Shown here piece by piece: positions 1 to 8,661 of a stretch of 64,000 bases of DNA (the first letter of the stretch is position 1; each line of letters opens with the position of its first letter). The stretch is from contig JAMPXB010000007.1 in NCBI GenBank assembly GCA_023701435.1, positions 62,001 to 126,000 of the forward strand, given 5' to 3'. The DNA comes from Bacteriovoracaceae bacterium (GTDB lineage: Bacteria; Bdellovibrionota; Bacteriovoracia; Bacteriovoracales; Bacteriovoracaceae). Below the pieces are notes generated by a model that worked only from the letters and a program-made list of their open reading frames with translations, was not told where the DNA came from and did no database searches. Position numbers and translations under genes: made by a program.

Positions 1-701
1 TGCTGCTTCCTCGCTGGGAAGAAAACATGGCACCTCATCTGGAGATTTATAATGCCGTCCAAAGTCACCGGGACTCCATTATCTCCTGCGAGCTTCTTGA
101 TTCCAATTGCATGAACTATCTTAAGCCCGATGAAAAACTGGGCAATAATCAGGACGTTATATTCCTGGAAATTAAATCCAGTGCTTTCGAAGAAATTTAC
201 GGCAATGTGCTTTGCGCTTTGGAGCAAACTTCCGCTGATGATGTTTATGAAATTGCCGAAAATAAATTCCATCACGTCAGGGCCAGTGTGCCGCGGGCGA
301 TATTTGAAGAAAATTCCAAGATGGGTGTGGTAAAAGTCGGTACCGATGTGCAAGTGGGTCCGGAGCACTTTCCTGACCTGTTAAACTTCTACCGCAAAGC
401 TTCTCAGATTGGCGTTCGTTATTGCCTCTTTGGTCACTTTGGAGATGCTCACCTGCACTACAATTACATGCCTAAGAAAGAAGAAACCGCCAAATGCCTG
501 GAAGAGTTTCAAAAACTTTATGATCAAGTCCTGGATTGGAAAGGCTCACCATTTGCTGAACATGGTATCGGTCTGATCAAACAGAAATACATCAAGAAAT
601 TTCACGGCAAGAATCAATTAGATCTTTTTACAGATCTAAAGAAAGAGCACGATCCCTACAATCAGTTTTTCCCTCAGGGATTTATGAACGTAGGGCAATA
701 A
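1..701 (+). CDS. FAD-linked oxidase, C-terminal part (5' end outside window)
   Basis: The reading frame is already open at base 3, so this is only the C-terminal ~232 residues of a longer protein; the ATG at 27 is internal. The sequence matches the C-terminal half of the FAD-dependent 2-hydroxyacid dehydrogenase family (GlcD, D-lactate and D-2-hydroxyglutarate dehydrogenases). GHFGDAHLHYNY corresponds to the HxGDGNLHxN stretch, and AEHGIGLIKQKY to the EHGIG motif near the flavin. Such enzymes oxidise a 2-hydroxyacid and pass electrons to a quinone or carrier. The substrate cannot be told from this part. Its last 20 bases overlap tail-to-tail with the methyltransferase gene on the other strand. 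Confidence 0.85.
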   Translation, partial: LLPRWEENMAPHLEIYNAVQSHRDSIISCELLDSNCMNYLKPDEKLGNNQDVIFLEIKSSAFEEIYGNVLCALEQTSADDVYEIAENKFHHVRASVPRAIFEENSKMGVVKVGTDVQVGPEHFPDLLNFYRKASQIGVRYCLFGHFGDAHLHYNYMPKKEETAKCLEEFQKLYDQVLDWKGSPFAEHGIGLIKQKYIKKFHGKNQLDLFTDLKKEHDPYNQFFPQGFMNVGQ

Positions 702-1590
702 GAGCGATTTCTTTTTTATGGCCTGGTAAGTACTTAAGCTCCACTTTCTTAAAACCCATGGCACGGATTTTTTCCCGGACGGTAGCGACCACCTCAAGAT
801 GTTTTAATTCATTCATCTTGAGCGTCAAAACCAACCCTCTAGGGTTAAGAAAGCTAAGTAAGCGGTAAACTTCTTTTAAAACGACCGTTGGCGGAAGATT
901 GATATCACTGATAATCCAGTCCACATCCTCTCTGAAATCGTTTTCCGTCAGAGTCTCAAAAGGTCTGCGAATATGCTTAAAGTTGATGTTCTTTAAAACT
1001 GACTTATCCATGTCCGCTGGATCCACCCCTAAAACCTGCATGTCCTGCTCCAATAGAAACAGACTTGCTCCACCGGGGGCCGAACCCAACTCTAAGACTC
1101 GTTCCTGATGGTCAAAAGGCAGATCAAAGGCCTCAAAGGCTTCAGCAATTTTATAATAAGCGCGGCTGGGAACTTCCCTTTGAATAATTGAACTCTCTTC
1201 GCCTGGTGTTTGAAAATGACTGGATTCCAGATCATAAGTTCCGGCCCAGAATTCATCATTTCCGACCATCATAATCAAAGTTACTTTTTCACCAATTTTA
1301 AAGACGGAATTATCTGAGACTTCCTGAAGATGAGGCGGAATATCAAGTTTATCGTTCCGGCGCCAGACCCAGGCCTTGGAATAAAGCAGTTCTTTTTCCT
1401 TAAACTTCCCGATGGAAAGGCCGGCCACCCGGGCAAACAAAGGTTTAAAAGAGATTAAATTCTCCCCTTTAAAAGTTAAAAAACCGGGTCTAGAATAGCT
1501 GATCCTTAAATCAGGATATCTGAGAGAGACTTCTTCTTTCAGTAAGGATTCAGCTTCAACATTTGTGAGTGCAAAATAATAATGGGTCAT
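682..1590 (-). CDS. RlmM/FtsJ-like SAM-dependent RNA methyltransferase
   Basis: Probably methylates a ribose 2'-OH on rRNA. The C-terminal half (from about residue 160) is an RrmJ/FtsJ-type Rossmann fold with the SAM loop LELGSAPGGASLFLL. The K-D-K-E tetrad of this class can be placed: K in RAYYKIAEAF, D in DWIISDINLPP, K in LTLKMNE, E in GHKKEIALIAL. The N-terminal ~130 residues could be the substrate-binding region seen in RlmM (23S rRNA C2498). The exact target is inferred from this resemblance only. It faces the YkgJ-like gene head to head, with just 5 bases between the two start codons, so their promoters must lie inside the neighbouring coding sequences or they are expressed at low level. 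Confidence 0.75.
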   Translation of the reverse strand: MTHYYFALTNVEAESLLKEEVSLRYPDLRISYSRPGFLTFKGENLISFKPLFARVAGLSIGKFKEKELLYSKAWVWRRNDKLDIPPHLQEVSDNSVFKIGEKVTLIMMVGNDEFWAGTYDLESSHFQTPGEESSIIQREVPSRAYYKIAEAFEAFDLPFDHQERVLELGSAPGGASLFLLEQDMQVLGVDPADMDKSVLKNINFKHIRRPFETLTENDFREDVDWIISDINLPPTVVLKEVYRLLSFLNPRGLVLTLKMNELKHLEVVATVREKIRAMGFKKVELKYLPGHKKEIALIALRS

Positions 1591-1595
1591 TCAAA

Positions 1596-2165
1596 ATGAA
1601 TATCAGAGAATTCGCTTTTAATCTGCAAAAACTTTACGAAGAAATGGGACAAACCTTTTCTGCCCATCAGGCCAAGCTCGGTCTTAGCTGTCCCAGTGGA
1701 TGTGGTCAATGCTGCCTTAATCCCGACGTGGATGCCTCCCTTATGGAGATGATTCCCCTCGCTCTTAAAATATATGATGAGGGAAAGCTTGAAGAATGGT
1801 TAGAACGATTGGAGAGCAATACCATCTCTCATTGTTTAATTTATCAAGACCAAGGCGGAAGAAAGGGATTTTGTGGTTCCTATCAGGAGCGGCCATCTCT
1901 ATGCCGTATGTTTGGAGTATCGGGTTACCTGGATAAAAATGAAAAAGTTACTCTTTCTATCTGCAAACTCTTAAAACAAGATTTTCCGGAAGAAACTCAG
2001 AAAGCACTTACTCAAAATGATTCTGCCACACCCATTCTGCGAGACTGGTCTCTTCATCTCAGCACTTTGCATCCTGACCTTATTCACAAAAGAATGCCCA
2101 TCAATGAAGCATTGAAAGAGGCTCTGGAAAAGATCGCACTTTACGCAAAGTATCACGAGATTTAG
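1596..2165 (+). CDS. YkgJ-family cysteine-cluster protein
   Basis: A protein of the YkgJ / UPF0153 family, thought to bind a metal or Fe-S centre through conserved cysteines; no reaction is established. The cysteines are visible as CPSGCGQCC near residue 33, a single Cys in SHCLIY, and the FCGSYQERPSLCRMFG block, the usual family pattern. The frame also opens with a GTG at 1569, but that would overlap the start of the divergent methyltransferase and lacks a ribosome-binding site, so the ATG at 1596 is preferred; this start is not certain. It stands alone, with the endonuclease gene following 160 bases later. Confidence 0.7.
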   Translation: MNIREFAFNLQKLYEEMGQTFSAHQAKLGLSCPSGCGQCCLNPDVDASLMEMIPLALKIYDEGKLEEWLERLESNTISHCLIYQDQGGRKGFCGSYQERPSLCRMFGVSGYLDKNEKVTLSICKLLKQDFPEETQKALTQNDSATPILRDWSLHLSTLHPDLIHKRMPINEALKEALEKIALYAKYHEI

Positions 2166-2328
2166 TGACGAATTTCTGACAATACCTAACTCTCATTTTC
2201 AAATTTTAATCTAGTAATCCTTCTAGTTTATCAAGATTAAGTTAAGACGAAGTATTAGTTAAAATTAAGTGACAATTAAGATTGGCTATCTTAGGATTTT
2301 CGCAAAATTAACCTACAGAAGGATGAAA

Positions 2329-3171
2329 ATGAAGAGTTTAGTTTCCCTTTTCTTCGTACTTTTTTTATCAACGAGTTTTGCGCAAGTTGATCAAAAATTG
2401 GCAAATGGACACTGGGCCTATTACGGGGAAGAGTTTTACACGACCCTTAAATCAAATAAAAAATTTGATCGCGCACTCTTTAATCGCATCTTTAATGAAG
2501 GCCACCTTTCCTCTAAAGGAAAGTACGACACTATTCAATCACAGTGTACGACTGCTGGCTGTTACCGCCATTTCTCTGTTGGATACACTCGTGCCCGCCA
2601 CATCATGTTTGGTGAGCTTGATACCCTAAGAGACTCTGAAGGAACTTATGTTCTAGATGTTTACTGCGGTAAGAAATTTTACTTCAGAAGCCTCGATGAA
2701 GTTTCTGAAATGCACACTAAAGTTAATATCGAGCACACATGGCCCCAGAGTAAGTTTAACGGAAGCTTTCCTAAGGAAATGCAAAAATCAGACATGCATC
2801 ACCTTTACCTTACTGACTCACAGGCCAATAGCCGCCGCGGAAACAATCCTTTTGGTTTCGTAAGCGTTCAGAAAAATGAAATGGGTGGAGAAGGCTGTGA
2901 CTTTAGCCGCTTCGGTATCACTGATTCAGGGGATGTTTATACGCCTCCATCAAGTCACCGTGGTAACGTGGCCCGTGCACTATTCTACTTTTCTCTTCAC
3001 TACAATCTGGGAATCAACAGTAAAGAAGAGGCCATCTTAAAAAAATGGCACGCAGCTGATCCTGTTGACGCTAATGAAATCATCCGTCATGAAAAAATTA
3101 CGAAACATCAGTTTGTTCGTAACCCATTCGTAGATCATCCGGAACTTGTCGACAGAATCTCTGACTTTTAA
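2329..3171 (+). CDS. secreted endonuclease I (EndA/Dns family)
   Basis: A periplasmic or extracellular non-specific DNase. The start at 2329 is chosen because AGAAGG sits 6 bases upstream and the protein then begins with a clean signal peptide (KSLVSLFFVLFLSTSFA). Family hallmarks are IEHTWPQSKF with the catalytic region, DMHHLYLTDSQANSRRG, and SSHRGNVARALFYFSLHY; several cysteines (QCTTAGC, YCGKKF, EGCDF) fit the disulfides of Vibrio Dns-type enzymes. It is monocistronic with a strong hairpin after it. In a predator it would degrade prey DNA; this role is inferred. Confidence 0.9.
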   Translation: MKSLVSLFFVLFLSTSFAQVDQKLANGHWAYYGEEFYTTLKSNKKFDRALFNRIFNEGHLSSKGKYDTIQSQCTTAGCYRHFSVGYTRARHIMFGELDTLRDSEGTYVLDVYCGKKFYFRSLDEVSEMHTKVNIEHTWPQSKFNGSFPKEMQKSDMHHLYLTDSQANSRRGNNPFGFVSVQKNEMGGEGCDFSRFGITDSGDVYTPPSSHRGNVARALFYFSLHYNLGINSKEEAILKKWHAADPVDANEIIRHEKITKHQFVRNPFVDHPELVDRISDF

Positions 3172-3183
3172 TTGAATTAGCTG

Positions 3184-3211
3184 GCCCTGGTACTCACTTA
3201 GAGTCCAGGGC
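3184..3211 (+). terminator. hairpin after endonuclease gene
   Basis: Inverted repeat GCCCTGG(t)ACTC / GAGTCCAGGGC around a 5-base loop, 12 bases after the endonuclease stop codon. There is no T-tract behind it, so it may slow or stabilise the transcript end rather than act as a full intrinsic terminator. Confidence 0.4.
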
Positions 3212-3329
3212 GCACGCTGCCAAGCTTACAATCCATCATCTCTAATCGTTAAATCCTCAACAAGACTAGGCATTTCTCTTTCCCTGCGGTATTTTCTTTA
3301 CCTAAAAATAACTCTTATAAGGAGATGTA

Positions 3330-4031
3330 ATGTCTGGTTTTAATAAAGTTGTTAAAACATATGATGAGGCCTTGGCCGGACTGACTGACAATATGTTTTT
3401 AATGGTTGGTGGATTCGGTCTTTGTGGAATTCCCGAAAATTTGATCAAGAAAGTGCATGAGATGGGGACAAAAGGTCTGACCATTGCTTCCAATAACGCA
3501 GGCGTTGACGGTTTTGGATTGGGAATTCTCCTGGAAAAAAAACAAGTCAAAAAAATGATTTCTTCCTATGTGGGAGAAAATGCTCTCTTTGAAAAACAAG
3601 TCCTTTCCGGTGAACTGGAATTGGAACTTACTCCTCAGGGAACATTGGCCGAAAAAATCCGCGCTGCCGGTGCCGGGATTCCAGGATTCTTCACCGCGAC
3701 TGGATTTGGTACCTTGGTGGCCGAAGGTAAGGATGTCAAAATGTTCAATGGCAGACCTTATATTCTTGAGCCAGCTTTCCCTAAAGCGGACTTCGCCTTA
3801 GTCAAGGCCTGGAAGGCAGATACCTATGGTAATCTGATTTTCAGAAAGACTGCCGCTAACTTTAATCCGATGATTGCCACGGCCGGAAAAATTACGGTTG
3901 TTGAAGTTGAAGAAATCGTTGAACCAGGCGAGCTTGATCCGAACTTTATTCATGTTCCGGGAATCTATGTAGATAGACTCATCAAAGGAACATTTGAAAA
4001 AAGAATCGAGCAAAGAACAATTAAAAAATAA
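3330..4031 (+). CDS. 3-oxoacid CoA-transferase, subunit A
   Basis: Alpha subunit of a family I CoA-transferase (ScoA / AtoD / PcaI type), which moves CoA between succinyl-CoA or acetyl-CoA and a 3-oxoacid such as acetoacetate. Visible features are the N-terminal [13 protein letters not shown] glycine-rich loop, [15 protein letters not shown], the [17 protein letters not shown] segment, and a 233-residue length typical of the subunit. The start has AAGGAG 5 bases upstream. The B subunit follows after 12 bases, so the two form an operon. The preferred acceptor cannot be decided from sequence. Confidence 0.9.
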   Translation: MSGFNKVVKTYDEALAGLTDNMFLMVGGFGLCGIPENLIKKVHEMGTKGLTIASNNAGVDGFGLGILLEKKQVKKMISSYVGENALFEKQVLSGELELELTPQGTLAEKIRAAGAGIPGFFTATGFGTLVAEGKDVKMFNGRPYILEPAFPKADFALVKAWKADTYGNLIFRKTAANFNPMIATAGKITVVEVEEIVEPGELDPNFIHVPGIYVDRLIKGTFEKRIEQRTIKK

Positions 4032-4043
4032 GGATTAAATCAT

Positions 4044-4706
4044 ATGGCACTATCAAGAGAACAAATCGCTCAAAGAATTGCCCGCGAACTTCGTGATGGC
4101 TACTATGTCAACTTAGGCATTGGTATTCCAACACTGGTTGCCAACTACATCCCCGCCGGCATGGAAGTCATGTTCCAAAGTGAGAACGGTATTTTAGGAA
4201 TGGGAGAATTTCCCACAGAAGAAGCTATCGACGCTGACCTTATCAATGCTGGCAAACAAACAGTCACTGTCATTAAAGGTGCCGCTTTCTTCTCTTCCGC
4301 AGATTCATTTGCCATGATCCGTGGCGGTCATGTGGATCTGACGGTCTTAGGAGCTTTTGAAGTTGACGCTACCGGCGCTTTGGCGAGCTGGATGATTCCA
4401 GGAAAACTTGTTAAGGGCATGGGCGGAGCGATGGACCTGGTAGCGGGTGCTGAGAATATCATCGTAGCAATGTCTCACGCTTCTAAAGATGGTTCATCAA
4501 AAATTCTCAAAAAATGTTCACTCCCGCTTACTGGTGTGAATTGTGTAAAACTCGTGGTGACTGATTTGGCAGTTCTAAAACTTGAAGGTGGAAAGTTCCA
4601 TCTTCTGGAAAGAGCTCCTGGAGTCTCAGTCGAAGAGATTAAGCGCTTAACTGAAGCCGATCTCGTCATCCCGGAACATGTGCCGGAGATGACTTTTAAT
4701 TCCTGA
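4044..4706 (+). CDS. 3-oxoacid CoA-transferase, subunit B
   Basis: Beta subunit carrying the catalytic glutamate, seen in the family motif [10 protein letters not shown] (about residue 48), which forms the glutamyl-CoA thioester. [13 protein letters not shown] and [10 protein letters not shown] are also conserved. It partners the upstream A subunit; the pair would let the cell use or make ketone bodies together with the thiolase and fatty-acid oxidation genes elsewhere in the window. A GC-rich imperfect hairpin (CCCGGC...GCCGGG) directly after the stop, inside the convergent small gene, may end transcription, but it lacks a T-run. Confidence 0.9.
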   Translation: MALSREQIAQRIARELRDGYYVNLGIGIPTLVANYIPAGMEVMFQSENGILGMGEFPTEEAIDADLINAGKQTVTVIKGAAFFSSADSFAMIRGGHVDLTVLGAFEVDATGALASWMIPGKLVKGMGGAMDLVAGAENIIVAMSHASKDGSSKILKKCSLPLTGVNCVKLVVTDLAVLKLEGGKFHLLERAPGVSVEEIKRLTEADLVIPEHVPEMTFNS

Positions 4707-4709
4707 TTA

Positions 4710-4943
4710 TTAGTGACCCGGCTCCGTTGGTGGGGCCGGGGTTTCTCGATTAGGCTCAGTGGGCTTCTCTGGTTCATTCGGAATATCTGGCATCGGCTCG
4801 GTCGAGCGCTGTGGAATCGTATCGTAATCAACATTAGGCTTGGAGTGCAGGTCTCCGGTATCCACCTCAATAGGCGATTGTCCTGGTTGAGGATTAGTGG
4901 GTATCGGAGTTGGTTCAGTGGGGCCTGGTTGAGGTAAATCCAT
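4710..4943 (-). CDS. small proline- and glutamate-rich hydrophilic protein
   Basis: A 77-residue protein with no signal peptide or hydrophobic segment, made largely of Pro, Glu, Thr, Asp and Asn (PGPTEPTPIP, NEPEKPTEPN), so likely disordered. I recognise no family. It is accepted as a gene because AGGAG lies 5 bases before the ATG and the composition is consistent along its length. It ends 3 bases from the end of the CoA-transferase B gene on the other strand. The plus-strand open frame across the same bases is rejected as its shadow. Confidence 0.5.
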   Translation of the reverse strand: MDLPQPGPTEPTPIPTNPQPGQSPIEVDTGDLHSKPNVDYDTIPQRSTEPMPDIPNEPEKPTEPNRETPAPPTEPGH

Positions 4944-5022
4944 GGTAGCTCCTGGTTACAGTCAGCCTACCCTCCTTTGACCTCTTTTCCCAAACCCACT
5001 GCACAGGAATAAATTAAATTGG

Positions 5023-5340
5023 TTAATAGTTTCCGTTACAGTCAATCTTGTAGAAGGTGCCATTAGGGGCAATGGAAATATTGCAAAGAAACGGCAGACC
5101 GTGCTCATCGTAGAGATAGTCCACTTCCAGATCAGTTCCCGGTAAGTTTTCACAGAGATTGAAAGTGGCCTTATCCAGGCAGCTTTTAATTAAACTGGGT
5201 CTGCCCAAAAACTGGCCAATGGCCAAGCAAGACTGTTTTTTTAATTCATATCTATCTGCTCCTTTTAAGAAACGACAAGTAGGAGCAGCAAAAGATGTAA
5301 GAGAGAAGGTCAAAGTGGCCAGGATTAAGAGAACACGCAT
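5023..5340 (-). CDS. small secreted protein of unknown function
   Basis: About 105 residues. It begins with a signal peptide (MRVLLILATLTFSLTSFA) followed by a mature part with six cysteines (C-R-F-L, KKQSC, KSC, NLC, FLC, DC), suggesting disulfides in the periplasm. The ATG at 5340 is preferred over the GTG at 5346, because AGAGG is 6 bases before the former and touches the latter. No family is recognised. A 23-codon open frame with its own ribosome-binding site sits 18 bases upstream on the same strand. Confidence 0.65.
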   Translation of the reverse strand: MRVLLILATLTFSLTSFAAPTCRFLKGADRYELKKQSCLAIGQFLGRPSLIKSCLDKATFNLCENLPGTDLEVDYLYDEHGLPFLCNISIAPNGTFYKIDCNGNY

Positions 5341-5358
5341 AAACACCTCTATAAAAAT

Positions 5359-5430
5359 TTAATATAGAAGCCTTTTAAACCAGTCCCTGACCTGATGGTA
5401 AAAAAAAGGGAGTTTGTGAATAAATTTCAT
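5359..5430 (-). CDS. candidate 23-residue peptide upstream of secreted protein
   Basis: A short frame beginning MKFIHKLPFF and ending WFKRLLY, rich in aromatic and basic residues and able to form an amphipathic helix rather than a transmembrane one. AAGGA lies 8 bases before the ATG. It ends 18 bases before the start of the secreted-protein gene, so it could be a leader peptide or a real membrane-active peptide. Support is only the ribosome-binding site and position; no homologue is known to me. Confidence 0.35.
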   Translation of the reverse strand: MKFIHKLPFFYHQVRDWFKRLLY

Positions 5431-5505
5431 TTTCTCATTCCTTAAGCCTAAGGCCAGTCTTGAGACTATTGGCCAATCCCATGATTTTTACAATACCATT
5501 TAAAA

Positions 5506-6609
5506 ATGAAGAAAAGAGTTGTGATCAAGCTGGGTTCTCTTGCTGTGACTGATGAAAACGGCGGGGTATCTTTTACCAAGATTAAAAACATTGTCCAGGA
5601 ACTAGAACGCCTAAAAGAGCATAACTATGCTCCCATTCTCGTCAGTTCTGGGGCGATCAATTCCGGCAGAGGTTTTATAAAACGTCCGGAAGAAAAAAGC
5701 ATGATGATCTCCTACCAGCAAGCGGCGGCGGCCATCGGTCAGCCCCTTTTAATGAAGGCCTATGTGGATGCCTTAAATGAGCACAACTCACTGTGCGCCC
5801 AGGTGCTGGTGACTCATGAAGACTTCAAGGAGCGCAAGCGCTTTCTTAACATCAGAAATACCATCAACCGTCTTTTAGAAAACAACATTCTGCCTATCGT
5901 GAATGAAAATGATACGGTCTCATTTGAAGAAATCACCGTCGGAGATAATGATCAGCTGGCAGTTATGATCACTGAGGCCACCGATGCCGATAAACTCATT
6001 CTCCTCACTGAAGCTGACGGACTTTATGATAAAAATCCTAAAGAGTCCGATGCCAAGCGCTTTGACGTGATCGACTTTAAAGATGACTTCTCCGGCGTGA
6101 AGTTTGCCGCCAAAACCTCTGTGGGTCGTGGTGGCATGGACACTAAGATTAAAGCGGTAAGAAAACTAACTCCTATCGGAGTTGATGTGATCATTGGAAC
6201 TTTTCTTATTGATTCTCCCTTGATTCGTTTACTGGAGCATAAAGGGGGAACTCTTTTTAAGGGCAACCCTGAAAAACAAACTTCGCGCCGAAAATCTTGG
6301 CTATCTACTGTGGTTAAAAATGAATCCTGGGTCGTCGTGGACGAAGGCTGTTATGAGGCGATCATCAAAGGCAACACTTCACTTCTTCCCGTTGGAATCA
6401 AAAAGGTATGCGGTACCTTTAAGCGGGGGGATGTGATTCAGATTAAGCACAAGAGTAAGAGCATTGCGGTGGGAATTTCTGAGTATGATTACCGGGAAAT
6501 GGAAATCATTAAGGGGAAAAAATCCACTGAGATTTCTGCCTTAATTCCCAATCCACCTTCCAAAGTGGCCATTCATAAAGACAACTTACTGCTTAAGGCC
6601 GATCACTGA
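5506..6609 (+). CDS. proB: glutamate 5-kinase
   Basis: First step of proline synthesis, phosphorylating glutamate to gamma-glutamyl phosphate. The N-terminal ~250 residues are an amino-acid kinase domain with VVIKLGSLAV, VSSGAINSG, AAIGQP, IVNENDTV and DNDQLAVMI; the C-terminal ~100 residues are a PUA domain, giving the 367-residue length of a full-size ProB. The start has no clear Shine-Dalgarno sequence. proA follows, but only after a 312-base structured gap, so the two may be separately controlled. Confidence 0.95.
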   Translation: MKKRVVIKLGSLAVTDENGGVSFTKIKNIVQELERLKEHNYAPILVSSGAINSGRGFIKRPEEKSMMISYQQAAAAIGQPLLMKAYVDALNEHNSLCAQVLVTHEDFKERKRFLNIRNTINRLLENNILPIVNENDTVSFEEITVGDNDQLAVMITEATDADKLILLTEADGLYDKNPKESDAKRFDVIDFKDDFSGVKFAAKTSVGRGGMDTKIKAVRKLTPIGVDVIIGTFLIDSPLIRLLEHKGGTLFKGNPEKQTSRRKSWLSTVVKNESWVVVDEGCYEAIIKGNTSLLPVGIKKVCGTFKRGDVIQIKHKSKSIAVGISEYDYREMEIIKGKKSTEISALIPNPPSKVAIHKDNLLLKADH

Positions 6610-6615
6610 AAGGCT

Positions 6616-6637
6616 AAAAGGTATACGCTACCTTTTT
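6616..6637 (+). terminator. possible proB terminator
   Basis: Perfect AAAAGGTA / TACCTTTT inverted repeat around TACGC, 7 bases after the proB stop, with a run of five T at the end of the right arm. The stem is AT-rich, so it would be a weak terminator. Confidence 0.4.
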
Positions 6638-6660
6638 GACCTTGCTACCTTTTTGACCTT
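6627..6660 (+). repeat. 17-bp direct tandem repeat, two copies
   Basis: GCTACCTTTTTGACCTT occurs twice in exact tandem (6627-6643 and 6644-6660), and GC follows as the start of a third unit. The first copy carries the right arm of the proB hairpin, so the second copy duplicates half a terminator. It probably arose by slippage. Confidence 0.9.
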
Positions 6661-6921
6661 GCATTCATTTTTTTAACGAGAGACCATAAGATAGATTCCT
6701 ATCTTATGGGATCCTAAGTGGATCTGGGTGTGGTTCATGCAGGTGAGAATTCTTGGACCACATCCATCTCTAGTTCTCCACTCTGCAAAAAATCACGACA
6801 ACCATCCCGGGCCTAAATCTCTAAGAATTAAGACGAATTGACTCGCCCCTGAAAGAAAACTTCCATACCCACGATGGAGTTTTTCCGTTAAAATCTAACT
6901 CCTAAAGAGAAGGATTTTTCT

Positions 6922-8148
6922 ATGAGCGCCATTGAAATTGCCCAGCTTGCCAAAAAAGCCACCACCTCCCTCCAATCACTGCCAGAAGAGCAAAGGCTCA
7001 TGGCCCTGGAGAGCATCGCCGTGGCCCTAACCCATCACAAGGATGAAATTCTCGCAGAAAACAAGAAGGACCTGCTGGAGGCCCAAAAGAATCAACTCTC
7101 CCAGGCGATGATTGATCGACTGACCTTGACTGATAAATCCATTGAGGCCCTGGCCTCCATGTGCCGGGATGTGGCCGATCAGGTGCAAGTGGTGGGTACC
7201 ATCGTGGAAGAATACACTCGTCCCAATGGTCTCGTGATTCAGAAGCAGCGGATTCCTCTTGGAGTGATCGGAATGATATTTGAGTCTCGCCCTAATGTGG
7301 TGGTCGATGGTGCGGCCCTGGCCATTAAGTCGGGAAATGCCATTATCTTAAAGGGCGGCAAAGAGGCCTTCCATTCTAATCGAAAACTTTATGAAGTCAT
7401 TCATGGGGCCATTCAAAGAATATTACCAGCGGGAGCAGTATCACTCATTGAAACCCGGGACGATGTAACTGAGCTTTTAAAACTTCACGAGTACATTGAC
7501 CTCATGGTTCCCAGAGGCGGCAGTGCTCTTATTCAGTACGTGCGAGAGCACGCCACTATGCCGGTGGTGGCCCATGACAAGGGTCTGTGCCATATGTATG
7601 TTCATGGGGATGCGGACTCATCAATTGTTGTACCCATTATTTTAAACGCCAAGACACAAAGACCTGGAGTGTGTAACGCTCTGGAGTCCCTACTCTTAAA
7701 TGAAGAGTATCCCCACAATAAAGAAGTGATTAAGGCCTTAATCGAGGCGGGAGTTGAAGTGCGCGGCTGTGAGAAGACACAGAGTCTCCATCAGAGTGTT
7801 ATTCCGGCCAGTTCAGAAGATTATGATACCGAATATCTTGATAAAAAGATTTCCGTGAAAATCACCAAATCACTTGATGAGGCGATCACTCACATTCAAC
7901 AACACTCTTCTCATCACACTGAAGCCATTTTGGCCCAAGACCCAGCGGTGATCGAAAAGTTTTTAAACTCACTGGACGCTTCAGCTTTAGTGGTAAACGC
8001 TTCCACCCGTTTTAATGACGGCGGAGAATTAGGTCTGGGAGCAGAGCTGGGAATCTCCACCTCAAAGCTTCATGCCTATGGCCCTATGGGTGCAAAAGAA
8101 ATGACAACAACCCGCTTCCTCGTGAAAGGAAACGGACAAACCAGATAA
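6922..8148 (+). CDS. proA: glutamate-5-semialdehyde dehydrogenase
   Basis: Second step of proline synthesis, reducing gamma-glutamyl phosphate with NADPH. The 408-residue protein shows the aldehyde-dehydrogenase fold with IPLGVIGMIFESRPNVVVD, the SGNAIILKGGKEA loop, VPRGGSALIQYV, the catalytic Cys in KTQRPGVCNALESLL, and FNDGGELGLGAELGISTSKLHA. AAGGA precedes the ATG. YajQ-, YqeY- and M24-type genes follow with 1-10 base gaps, so proA probably heads a longer transcript. Confidence 0.95.
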   Translation: MSAIEIAQLAKKATTSLQSLPEEQRLMALESIAVALTHHKDEILAENKKDLLEAQKNQLSQAMIDRLTLTDKSIEALASMCRDVADQVQVVGTIVEEYTRPNGLVIQKQRIPLGVIGMIFESRPNVVVDGAALAIKSGNAIILKGGKEAFHSNRKLYEVIHGAIQRILPAGAVSLIETRDDVTELLKLHEYIDLMVPRGGSALIQYVREHATMPVVAHDKGLCHMYVHGDADSSIVVPIILNAKTQRPGVCNALESLLLNEEYPHNKEVIKALIEAGVEVRGCEKTQSLHQSVIPASSEDYDTEYLDKKISVKITKSLDEAITHIQQHSSHHTEAILAQDPAVIEKFLNSLDASALVVNASTRFNDGGELGLGAELGISTSKLHAYGPMGAKEMTTTRFLVKGNGQTR

Positions 8149-8156
8149 GGGAATTT

Positions 8157-8651
8157 ATGGCATCATTTGATTTAGTCTCAAGAATTGATGAAATGGAACT
8201 TAGTAACGCTCTTAAAAATACGGAGAAGATGATCTCTGGCCGCTTTGACTTTAAAGGCTCAGATGCTAAGGCCGAGTACAAAGAGAAAGAAAAAGTCATT
8301 GAAATCCGCGCTGAAGATGAAATGAAAGTAAAATCAGTGCTCGATATTCTCAGAACTAATATGGGTAAGCGGGGCATTGGTATGCGTGGGATGAAAGAGT
8401 CAGAGATTGAAAACTCAGGCCTTAAAGCAAAAAAAATGACTCTCTCACTCACCACGGGTTTTGATAAAGACGCTCAAAAACTAATGAACCGCCTCATTAA
8501 AGAATCGGGTTTTAAGGGTAAGTCTCAATACATGGATGAAAAATACAGAATTGAATCCAAGTCCATTGATGAACTGCAAACGCTTTTTCAATTTTTGCGC
8601 ACTCACAAAGATATGAATTTAGAATTACATATGGAAAACATGAAACGCTAA
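8157..8651 (+). CDS. YajQ-family nucleotide-binding protein
   Basis: The 164-residue protein is full length for the YajQ family, which has two ferredoxin-like domains and binds nucleotides; some members bind cyclic di-GMP and act on transcription, while others have been linked to tmRNA or phage functions. Conserved stretches are SFDLVSRIDEMEL, NALKNTEKMISGRFDFKGS, GMRGMKESE and ESGFKGKSQYMDEKYRI. It starts 8 bases after proA with AGGGA upstream. The cellular role here is not shown by the sequence. Confidence 0.9.
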   Translation: MASFDLVSRIDEMELSNALKNTEKMISGRFDFKGSDAKAEYKEKEKVIEIRAEDEMKVKSVLDILRTNMGKRGIGMRGMKESEIENSGLKAKKMTLSLTTGFDKDAQKLMNRLIKESGFKGKSQYMDEKYRIESKSIDELQTLFQFLRTHKDMNLELHMENMKR

Positions 8652-8661
8652 GGAGCGCCCA

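Larger units (their letters stand above)
6610..6921 (+). other. structured non-coding gap between proB and proA
   Basis: No open frame with a ribosome-binding site was found in these 312 bases. They hold, in order: an AT-rich hairpin (6616-6636), a 17-bp tandem duplication (6627-6660), a perfect 11-bp stem with a 4-base loop (CCATAAGATAG at 6684-6694, loop ATTC, partner 6699-6709), and an 8-bp stem with one G-T pair (TGTGGTTC 6729-6736 with GGACCACA 6755-6762). Such a series of stems before a biosynthetic gene suggests an untranslated regulatory leader or small RNA, but it matches no riboswitch class I can name. Confidence 0.5.

Noticed and set aside
4475..4937. Long open frames opposite and beside the CoA-transferase B gene
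   Set aside because: Shadows of the true gene and of the Pro-rich minus-strand gene; no ribosome-binding sites.
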